A DNA stretch of 17,405 bases from Rhodocyclaceae bacterium (lineage in GTDB: Bacteria; Pseudomonadota; Gammaproteobacteria; Burkholderiales; Rhodocyclaceae). Shown here piece after piece: positions 1 through 6,163 of the stretch (position 1 is its first letter; each line of letters opens with the position of its first letter). Where the stretch lies: contig JALRGK010000263.1 in the NCBI GenBank assembly GCA_023253415.1, positions 1 to 17,405 on the forward strand, read 5' to 3'. Position numbers and translations under genes: made by a program. The notes under the pieces are model-generated. The model worked only from the letters and a program-made list of their open reading frames with translations, searched no databases and had not been told where the DNA came from.

Positions 1-1144
1 TGGTGCTCCACATTTCTTGCTTACCAAAAAGCTTAGGCACCAGGTAGTAAATTGAGCCAATTGACACCATAGCCACCCAACCCAGGGCACCCGAGTGCAC
101 GTGACCCACAGTCCAGTCCGTGTAGTGCGACAGGGCATTCACGGTCTTGATCGCCATCATCGGACCTTCGAAGGTCGACATGCCGTAGAACGACAGCGAG
201 GTGATCAGGAACTTGAGGATAGGATCATCACGCAGCTTGTGCCATGCGCCCGACAGGGTCATGATGCCGTTGATCATGCCGCCCCACGATGGCGCCAGCA
301 GAATCAGCGAAAAAACCATACCCACTGACTGAGTCCAGTCCGGCAGCGCGGTATAGTGCAGATGGTGCGGACCCGCCCACATGTAAGTAAAGATCAGGGC
401 CCAGAAGTGCACCACCGACAGACGGTAGGAGTAAACCGGACGACCAGCCTGCTTCGGCACGAAGTAGTACATCATGCCCAGGAAGCCTGCCGTCAGGAAG
501 AAACCCACGGCGTTGTGACCATACCACCACTGAACCATCGCATCCTGAGCACCGTAGTAAGCCGAGTACGACTTCATGCCAAACAAACTAACCGGAATTT
601 CAGCGCTGTTAACGATGTGCAGCAATGCCACGGCGATGATGAAGGCACCGTAGAACCAGTTGGCCACATAAATGTGACCAACTTTACGCTTAGCGATTGT
701 ACCGAAGAACACGATGGCATAGGCGACCCACACCACAGCGATTAGGATATCAATCGGCCACTCGAGCTCGGCATACTCTTTAGCTGAAGTGAAACCCAAC
801 GGCAGCGTCACGGCCGCGAGAACAATAACCAGTTGCCAGCCCCAGAAGGTGAAGGCGGCGAGCTTGTCGCAAAAAATACGGGTATAGCAGGTGCGCTGTA
901 CGACGTAGTAGGATGTTGCGAACAAGGCGCTACCACCGAACGCGAAAATCACGGCGTTAGTATGCAATGGACGCAGACGTCCGAAGGTCAAGTAGGGAGC
1001 AATATTGAGTTCAGGCCAGACGAGCTGAGCGGCGACAATGACGCCAACCAGCATGCCAACGATCCCCCAGATCACCGCCATAATGGCAAATTGCCGAACA
1101 ATCTTGTAGTTATATACAGATTGCGTATCCGACATTACAGACAT
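1..1144 (-). CDS. ccoN: cbb3-type cytochrome c oxidase subunit I (partial, 3' end outside window)
   Basis: Catalytic heme-copper subunit of the high-affinity cbb3 oxidase, which reduces O2 to water at low oxygen and pumps protons in the inner membrane. I translated this frame by hand: 381 codons are present and the frame is still open at the left edge. Diagnostic segments are RLRPLHTNAV (H61, low-spin heme b ligand), WWYGHNAVG (H210, CuB ligand), FTYMWAGPHHLHY (Y254, probable cross-linked tyrosine; H260 and H261, CuB ligands) and WTVGHVHSG (H348 and H350, heme ligands). Many hydrophobic helices fit the usual 12 or more membrane segments. The ATG at 1144 is preceded by GAGGTG six bases upstream, a strong ribosome binding site; a second in-frame ATG lies at 1135. 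A perfect FNR box at 1235-1248 precedes it. ccoO and ccoP would be expected downstream, off the window. Confidence 0.96.
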   Translation of the reverse strand, partial: MSVMSDTQSVYNYKIVRQFAIMAVIWGIVGMLVGVIVAAQLVWPELNIAPYLTFGRLRPLHTNAVIFAFGGSALFATSYYVVQRTCYTRIFCDKLAAFTFWGWQLVIVLAAVTLPLGFTSAKEYAELEWPIDILIAVVWVAYAIVFFGTIAKRKVGHIYVANWFYGAFIIAVALLHIVNSAEIPVSLFGMKSYSAYYGAQDAMVQWWYGHNAVGFFLTAGFLGMMYYFVPKQAGRPVYSYRLSVVHFWALIFTYMWAGPHHLHYTALPDWTQSVGMVFSLILLAPSWGGMINGIMTLSGAWHKLRDDPILKFLITSLSFYGMSTFEGPMMAIKTVNALSHYTDWTVGHVHSGALGWVAMVSIGSIYYLVPKLFGKQEMWST

Positions 1145-1234
1145 AGGACGCACCTCTTAAATTAAACAAACACCGTGATTTTGCACGCAAAGCGTGCCTT
1201 AAGAAAGGCTTAATTCTAACTGAATAACAGTTCT

Positions 1235-1248
1235 TTGATCTAGATCAA
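1235..1248 (-). promoter_or_regulatory. FNR/Anr-type box of the ccoN promoter
   Basis: The 14 bases TTGATCTAGATCAA match the FNR/Anr consensus TTGAT-N4-ATCAA exactly and are a perfect palindrome. The box centre is about 97 bases upstream of the ccoN start. A -10-like TAGAAT (minus strand) lies at 1213-1218, putting the box about 35-41 bases before a likely start site near 1200-1206, close to the class II activator position. This fits anaerobic or microaerobic activation of cbb3 oxidase genes by FNR-family proteins, which is well known. The start site itself is inferred. Confidence 0.85.
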
Positions 1249-1334
1249 TTTTTTTGATGTTGACGATAAACCTACTTGATACCGCACGAACAACAAGCAC
1301 CAACGCATTTAGATGCTTGTAAAAAATTTTGGGC

Positions 1335-1366
1335 AAAAAAAAGGTGCACTGCCTAAACAGCGCACC
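1335..1366 (-). terminator. Rho-independent terminator upstream of ccoN
   Basis: Read on the minus strand, GGTGCGCTG (1366-1358), a six-base loop, and CAGTGCACC (1351-1343) form a nine-pair stem with one G-U pair. It is followed at once by a run of eight Ts (1342-1335). This is a textbook intrinsic terminator. It lies about 175 bases beyond the ccoS stop and upstream of the ccoN promoter, so it ends either ccoI-ccoS read-through or a separate short transcript started near the FNR-type box at 1503-1516. Confidence 0.8.
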
Positions 1367-1468
1367 CCAACCCCAACAGAGAAGCAGAATCTGGGCCTGA
1401 GCCCGAACAACCCTGCAGGTCGAAGTATGCTGCTATCTCTTGTCTGATACAAGACTAGTCAGAGTCAA
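1335..1468 (-). ncRNA. Candidate FNR-controlled small RNA
   Basis: Inferred, not recognised as a named RNA. An FNR-type box (1503-1516) lies upstream; a start about 41 bases from its centre would fall near 1468, and a terminator ends at 1335, giving an RNA of about 130 nt. Near its 5' end is a hairpin at 1438-1454 (six-pair stem TCTTGT/ACAAGA, five-base loop). A weaker GGGC/GCCC hairpin sits around 1392-1403. Two tandem GTTGGGG units lie just before the terminator stem. I found no open reading frame longer than a few codons. A -10-like AATTAT (1468-1473) or GATGAT (1480-1485) is present but neither spacing is ideal, so the 5' end is uncertain by about 10 bases. Confidence 0.35.
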
Positions 1469-1502
1469 TAATTCACAAAATCATCAACTATCTAAACATT
1501 TT

Positions 1503-1516
1503 TTGACGCAGATCAA
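1503..1516 (-). promoter_or_regulatory. Second FNR-type box, one mismatch
   Basis: TTGACGCAGATCAA differs from the FNR consensus TTGAT-N4-ATCAA at one position. It lies 25 bases past the ccoS stop, about 366 bases upstream of the ccoN start and separated from it by a terminator, so it is badly placed to activate ccoN directly. It is well placed to drive a short minus-strand transcript ending at the 1335-1366 terminator. The match is visible; the use is inferred. Confidence 0.5.
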
Positions 1517-1541
1517 AAAATGTTGCGGTGCAATAGAGCTT

Positions 1542-1760
1542 CTAATCGGGCATACGCGGATCTGGCTCTGAATTTAGTACAGATGCCTGACCAGACTCTG
1601 GTTTTTTTGCCCCATCTCGATCCATCAGGATACGATGCGCCGGGCCCTCCAGATCATCGAACTGGCCTGATCGCACAGACCACCAGAAGAGGCCTCCAAT
1701 GACAAAAACCAGGATGACAGAGACGGGAATAAGTAGATAGAGGGATTCCATAGGGGGCAT
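1542..1760 (-). CDS. ccoS: cbb3-type oxidase assembly protein CcoS
   Basis: Small single-pass membrane protein of 72 residues needed for maturation of cbb3 oxidase; in Rhodobacter-type systems CcoS is required for heme and copper insertion into CcoN. The sequence has the family signature: ESLYLLIPVSVILVFVIG forms one N-terminal helix, followed by a conserved cytoplasmic block WSVRSGQFDDLEGPAHRIL and then a variable polar tail. Two starts are possible, ATG at 1760 (MPPMES) or ATG at 1751 (MESLYLL, the usual family start); neither has a clear ribosome binding site. It follows ccoI on the same strand with a gap of 28 bases, the normal ccoI-ccoS order, and is probably co-transcribed with it. Confidence 0.93.
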   Translation of the reverse strand: MPPMESLYLLIPVSVILVFVIGGLFWWSVRSGQFDDLEGPAHRILMDRDGAKKPESGQASVLNSEPDPRMPD

Positions 1761-1788
1761 TCTGCCCGAACCAGACCCTATTGGCGAA

Positions 1789-4248
1789 TCACTCGTGAAT
1801 CCGGATACGTTGCAGCCTGAGCGAATTCAGCACAACCCACAACGAGCTCAGCGACATACCCAGACCAGCCAGCCATGGCGTCAACCACCCGCTCATTGCG
1901 ATGGGCAAAGCAATAGCGTTGTACACAATCGCCCACCAAAGGTTTTCACGGATGATGCGGCGAGTTCGCCGCGCCAGACGAACCGCAGACGGTAGTACCC
2001 GTAAGTGTTTGCCCAGCAGGACGCAGTCTGCCTGTGTCCGTGCCAGTTCGGTGCCCTCCCCCATAGCCACAGAAACCTGGGCGTGCGCCAGCACCGGGGC
2101 GTCATTGACACCATCGCCCACCATACAGACCACATGCCCTGCTGCCTGCAAGTTTGCCACGTGAGCCAGCTTGCTTTGCGGGGTGGCTCGTCCTTCAGCC
2201 TCTGCAATGCCCGCCGCATCGGCCACTGCCTGTACGGTAGGGTTAGCATCTCCGGATAGTAGCGATACCGCGCAACCCAGGCCACGAAGCTCCTTAACCG
2301 CGTCCAGCGCATCCGCACGTAATGTATCGCTCATCACAAAACGCGCCAGCCAACCGCCAACCTCGCCCAGGTAGAGCGTGGTCCCCTCCGTGTCTGCAGC
2401 ACTGTCATCCGGCGCCAGAGGGACCCCCACCAGCGCCGCAACAAAATCCGCATGTCCGATCCGGTAGATACGTCCTTCTATTGTCGCTTCAATACCCGCA
2501 CCCGTCTGATGGCGCGCTTCAGTGACGGGGTAAGATGGTAAACCTGCTGCCGCGCGAACCAGCGCCACCCCCAAGGGATGGGAGGATGTGTGCTCCAGAC
2601 TCGCCGCCAATGCAAGACAGGTCGATTCATCCGGAGACGACAGAACGGCCATCCGCGACAGGCGCATCTGCCCAGTCGTCAGCGTGCCCGTCTTATCAAG
2701 CACCACATCGGTCACCTGAGCCAGGGTCTCGACAGCATGACCCCGGGTCACGAGCAATCCTTCACGTGCCAAGCGTCCTGTGGCTATCGTCAGGGCGACC
2801 GGCGTCGCCAACGACAACGCACAAGGGCAGCTGACAACCAAGACGGCAACCGTCACCGGCAACACCTGGCTCGGGTCGATCTGCCACCACATCACAGCCG
2901 TCAGCGCGGCAAGCCCTAACAGCCCCCAGAGAAACCAGGAGGCCACACGGTCTGCGGTAGTCACGGCACGCGGTTTTTCGAGCGCCCCCCGCTCCATGAG
3001 CTTGAGGATGGCCGACAGGCGGGTCGCTTCGCCAACCTGTTGCACTTGAACGACCAGGGGGCTGGCGATATTCATAGAGCCGCCGGTCACCGCCGACCCA
3101 ATGGTCTTGTCGACCGGGAGACTCTCACCCGTCAGAAGGGATTCATCCACACTGCTCTCACCACTGACGACGCAACCATCGGCCGGTACCTGGGTTCCGG
3201 GCTTCACCAGTACCCGATCCCCGACTTGCAATGCAGAGACCAGAACGCGCTCCGTGACATCCGTATCACCAGCGGCGACAAAGCGGTCAGCAAAGGCTGG
3301 GGCCAATCGCCCAAGTTCTTCCGTTGCCCGCAGCGCTTTCTGCCGGGCCAGCAACTCGAGATAACGGCCTCCCAGCAGAAAGAAAACAAACATGTTGATC
3401 GAGTCGTAATACACGTGACCGCTCTGGCTGATGGTCGCCCAGACACTGGCCACGAAGGCGGCACCAATTCCCAGCGCCACCGGAGTGTCCATACCAACCC
3501 GCCGGAAGCGGATATCACGCCAGGCGTTCCGGAAAAAAGGTCCGCAGGCGTACAAAATAACAGGCAACGTCAGCACCAGACTCGACCAGCGCAACAGCAC
3601 CTCTACATCCGGCGTCAGGTCACCATCACCGGCCACATAGGTCGGATAGGCATACATCATGACCTGCATCATGCCCAGTCCCGAAACCGCCAGACGCCAG
3701 AGCATGCCGCGCCGCTCTTTCTGGGCCACAGCTTCCTGCCGCGCCGGGTCGAATGGATGCGCCCGATAACCGATCTCGGTAATCGCCTTGAGAATCTGGG
3801 ACAGCGCAACCTTGCGATCATCCCAACGGACACGTGCCCGTCGTGTCGTGTAATTGACTTCAACTGCAAGCACACCGGGCAATCGAGCAACGTGTTGCTC
3901 GTTCAACCAGACGCAAGCGGCACAGGTAATGCCTTCCAGCACAAGTGCCGCCTCTTGCTCATGCTCACCAAGTGCCCGTACGAATGTTTTCTGAAACTCG
4001 GCCTGGTCATACAGCGCAAGAGAATCCAGGATATCTGGCACAGCCTCGCGCGGTGACTCCGGCATGGCATCGCGATTCTGATAATAGTCTTCGAGGCCAT
4101 TAGCGACGATCGCTTCGGCTACGGCACGACAGCCTTCACAACACATCGCCCTCGGTTGCCCACCCACGGCCACCGCGAGGTTAACACCTTCGGGGATCGG
4201 CAGACCACAGTGGTAACAATCGTGGCAGGCTGTTGTAGGTTGAGTCAT
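1789..4248 (-). CDS. ccoI: Copper-translocating P-type ATPase for cbb3 oxidase (CcoI/FixI type)
   Basis: P1B-type ATPase that exports copper across the inner membrane to supply the CuB centre of cbb3 oxidase. The protein is 819 residues from the ATG at 4248. In order: an N-terminal Cys-rich segment (CHDCYHCGLPIP, then CCEGC) typical of CcoI; a heavy-metal domain with GITCAAC (Cys109, Cys112); membrane helices; actuator TGES at 373-376; the membrane copper site CPC at 474-476; phosphorylated Asp518 in DKTGT; the HP motif at 557-558; the hinge GDGVND at 711-716; and two C-terminal helices. The frame extends to a GTG at 4260, but the ATG at 4248 has GGTGGA upstream and gives the normal N terminus. 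ccoS follows directly. ccoG and ccoH, often partners, are not in the window. Confidence 0.95.
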   Translation of the reverse strand: MTQPTTACHDCYHCGLPIPEGVNLAVAVGGQPRAMCCEGCRAVAEAIVANGLEDYYQNRDAMPESPREAVPDILDSLALYDQAEFQKTFVRALGEHEQEAALVLEGITCAACVWLNEQHVARLPGVLAVEVNYTTRRARVRWDDRKVALSQILKAITEIGYRAHPFDPARQEAVAQKERRGMLWRLAVSGLGMMQVMMYAYPTYVAGDGDLTPDVEVLLRWSSLVLTLPVILYACGPFFRNAWRDIRFRRVGMDTPVALGIGAAFVASVWATISQSGHVYYDSINMFVFFLLGGRYLELLARQKALRATEELGRLAPAFADRFVAAGDTDVTERVLVSALQVGDRVLVKPGTQVPADGCVVSGESSVDESLLTGESLPVDKTIGSAVTGGSMNIASPLVVQVQQVGEATRLSAILKLMERGALEKPRAVTTADRVASWFLWGLLGLAALTAVMWWQIDPSQVLPVTVAVLVVSCPCALSLATPVALTIATGRLAREGLLVTRGHAVETLAQVTDVVLDKTGTLTTGQMRLSRMAVLSSPDESTCLALAASLEHTSSHPLGVALVRAAAGLPSYPVTEARHQTGAGIEATIEGRIYRIGHADFVAALVGVPLAPDDSAADTEGTTLYLGEVGGWLARFVMSDTLRADALDAVKELRGLGCAVSLLSGDANPTVQAVADAAGIAEAEGRATPQSKLAHVANLQAAGHVVCMVGDGVNDAPVLAHAQVSVAMGEGTELARTQADCVLLGKHLRVLPSAVRLARRTRRIIRENLWWAIVYNAIALPIAMSGWLTPWLAGLGMSLSSLWVVLNSLRLQRIRIHE

Positions 4249-4280
4249 GAGTCTATCCACCAGCGGGCAGGCGATCGTGA

Positions 4281-5225
4281 TTAACGCAGACCACTTGGCA
4301 ATGGGAATTTCACGTCTTCAATCACACCATCCAGGTTCTGAACCGATCCGGCACCCAATTCATGCAAACGGGCAACCACCTCTTCTACCAGGACTTCGGG
4401 TGCCGAAGCGCCCGCAGTGACTCCAATTCTTGGAGCGTTTTTAAGCCAGACCGGATCAATGTGTTCTGCCCGGTCAATGAGATAAGCCTCACGCCCAAGC
4501 AAGGCAGCCACTTCACGTAGACGGTTCGAATTCGAACTGGTCACCGAACCCACGACCAGCACCAGATCACAATCTTCAGCCAACACACGAACAGCATCCT
4601 GACGATTCTGTGTGGCATAACAGATGTCATCCTTTTTCGGACCCACAATATCCGGAAAACGTTGACGTAATGCTGCAACAATCACAGCAGCATCGTCCAC
4701 AGACAGCGTGGTCTGTGTCACATAGGCCAGTGCCGAAGGATTTGCCACCTGGAGCGTCGCCACATCATCGGCCGTTTCAACCAGATACATACCGGCTGTC
4801 GACTGGCCCATCGTGCCCTCGACTTCGGGATGCCCTTTGTGGCCAATCATGATGATCTCGCGCCCCTCGGCACGCATCTTTCCAACTTCCACATGCACCT
4901 TGGTCACCAGCGGACAGGTCGCATCAAAAATACGTAATCCACGGGCTGCTGCCTCATCCCGCACTGACTTGGGGACCCCGTGAGCGCTGAAAATCAAGGT
5001 GGCACCGGGAGGGACATCCGACAATGCCTCAATAAAAATTGCGCCACGCTGGCGCAATCCATCCACGACAAATTTGTTGTGAACCACTTCATGGCGGACG
5101 TATATGGGTGCCCCAAACTGTTCGAGTGCACGCTCAACGATTGCAATGGCACGCTCAACCCCGGCACAGAAACCCCGTGGGTTTGCCAGGATGATTGGCA
5201 TGACAGGGGATGCCTTGGTATTCAT
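4281..5225 (-). CDS. ispH: 4-hydroxy-3-methylbut-2-enyl diphosphate reductase
   Basis: Iron-sulfur enzyme (LytB) for the last step of the MEP isoprenoid pathway, reducing HMBPP to IPP and DMAPP in the cytoplasm. It has 314 residues, normal for the family. The three cluster cysteines are Cys20 (PRGFCAGV), Cys104 (DATCP) and Cys202 (DICYATQNRQ). Substrate-site residues include His49 (HEVVHN), His132 and the catalytic Glu134 (GHPEVEGTMGQ), plus SSNSNRL at 230-236 and TAGASAPE near 270. The ATG overlaps the fkpB stop in an ATGA arrangement, so translation is probably coupled. It is the last gene of the conserved ribF-ileS-lspA-fkpB-ispH run; ccoI begins 32 bases further on the same strand. Confidence 0.97.
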   Translation of the reverse strand: MNTKASPVMPIILANPRGFCAGVERAIAIVERALEQFGAPIYVRHEVVHNKFVVDGLRQRGAIFIEALSDVPPGATLIFSAHGVPKSVRDEAAARGLRIFDATCPLVTKVHVEVGKMRAEGREIIMIGHKGHPEVEGTMGQSTAGMYLVETADDVATLQVANPSALAYVTQTTLSVDDAAVIVAALRQRFPDIVGPKKDDICYATQNRQDAVRVLAEDCDLVLVVGSVTSSNSNRLREVAALLGREAYLIDRAEHIDPVWLKNAPRIGVTAGASAPEVLVEEVVARLHELGAGSVQNLDGVIEDVKFPLPSGLR

Positions 5226-5662
5226 AGCAATCCGATAATCTTTACTTCAAAACGCAGGCTTTTACCAGCCAGCGGGTGATTAAAATCCATGAGCGCATGA
5301 GTCGCATCCAGTTCGCGCACAAAGCCGGCAAACTCTGCGCCCTCGGGCGATGTAAACTCGATCAGGGTATTTTCCTTGAGATCCTGACCTACGGGCAGCG
5401 CACTGATCGCAATACGTTGTACCAAGCCCGGATTATGCTGACCAAAGCCGGCTTCAGCGGGCACATCAAAAATGGCATGTTCACCAGGTTGCAGACCGAC
5501 AAGGCAGGACTCCAGGTTTTCATTCAACTCGCCATGCCCCATCTGTATGGTGGCCGGCCCCAGATCAAAGGTACTCACCACCTCCTCACCATCCTGGGTA
5601 GTTAACCTGTAATGCAGCGTCAGAAAACTATCGGCCTGAATCAGTTTGATCTCTTGCATCAT
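5222..5662 (-). CDS. fkpB: FKBP-type peptidyl-prolyl cis-trans isomerase, SlpA/FkpB type
   Basis: Small cytoplasmic prolyl isomerase and chaperone of the SlpA/FkpB branch, about 146 residues. The FKBP half-domains flank an inserted-flap region: LTLHYRLTTQDGEEV near the start, then FDLGPATIQMGHGEL and LVGLQPGEHAIFDVPAE, then the insert around AGFGQHNPGLVQ, and a closing strand VDFN-type block DFNHPLAGKSLRFEV. The frame runs up to a GTG at 5671, but GGAG sits three bases before the ATG at 5662 and six bases before a second ATG at 5659; either ATG is likelier than the GTG. It lies between lspA and ispH, the conserved position of this gene, and overlaps ispH by four bases. Confidence 0.92.
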   Translation of the reverse strand: MMQEIKLIQADSFLTLHYRLTTQDGEEVVSTFDLGPATIQMGHGELNENLESCLVGLQPGEHAIFDVPAEAGFGQHNPGLVQRIAISALPVGQDLKENTLIEFTSPEGAEFAGFVRELDATHALMDFNHPLAGKSLRFEVKIIGLL

Positions 5663-5677
5663 GAACTCCACGCATCA

Positions 5678-6163
5678 CTATGACTTCTGTGGCAACTGTT
5701 TCTGAAAAAACACGTAAAGCACAGCGCCAACACAAACGGCACTGTCCGCGATATTAAAGGCAGGCCAATGCCAACCACCGGCATGGATGTCGATAAAATC
5801 AATGACCATACCGAGCCATAAACGGTCAATCAGATTACCCAGTGCACCACCCATAATAAGCGCAAGGCCAATGGCAAGCCATGAGCAGGATCTCATCTGA
5901 CGTAACTGCCAGACAATCCAACCGGAAATCCCCAGCGCGATGAGGCTGAAAAACCAGCGTTGCCATCCGGCGTGATCCGCCAGAAAACTGAATGCCGCTC
6001 CGGGGTTGAAGACCAGAACAAGATTAAAAAACGACGTCACAGCAACCACTTCGCCCGGAGCAAAACTATTAAACACCCACAGCTTGCTCAGCTGATCCAG
6101 AACGATCGTAGCCAGCACCACCAACAAACCACTACGCAGGACGTGCGGTTGACATTCAGGCAT
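5678..6163 (-). CDS. lspA: Lipoprotein signal peptidase (signal peptidase II)
   Basis: Inner-membrane aspartyl protease that removes the signal peptide from diacylated prolipoproteins. It is 161 residues with four predicted membrane helices. Family blocks are present: LDQLSKLWV near 22-30, FNLVLVFNPGAAFSFL at 46-61, and GGALGNLIDR at 105-114. The catalytic aspartates are Asp122 (VIDFIDI) and Asp140 (FNIADS). The frame is open far upstream, but that extension lies inside ileS in another frame and is not protein-like; the ATG at 6163 gives the normal N terminus and overlaps the ileS stop by eight bases, implying coupled translation. Confidence 0.95.
   Translation of the reverse strand: MPECQPHVLRSGLLVVLATIVLDQLSKLWVFNSFAPGEVVAVTSFFNLVLVFNPGAAFSFLADHAGWQRWFFSLIALGISGWIVWQLRQMRSCSWLAIGLALIMGGALGNLIDRLWLGMVIDFIDIHAGGWHWPAFNIADSAVCVGAVLYVFFQKQLPQKS

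Noticed and set aside
1145..1541. A small protein gene in the ccoS-ccoN gap
   Set aside because: On the minus strand the ATGs in this gap are followed by stops within a few codons; the structure seen is regulatory or RNA-like.
1520..1702. Plus-strand 60-codon frame opposite ccoS
   Set aside because: Antisense to the conserved CcoS block and without protein-like features.
3040..4056. Plus-strand frame of 338 codons opposite ccoI
   Set aside because: It lies wholly antisense to the well-supported ccoI, has low-complexity His/Arg/Gln-rich composition and no recognisable domain; a shadow of a GC-biased codon pattern.
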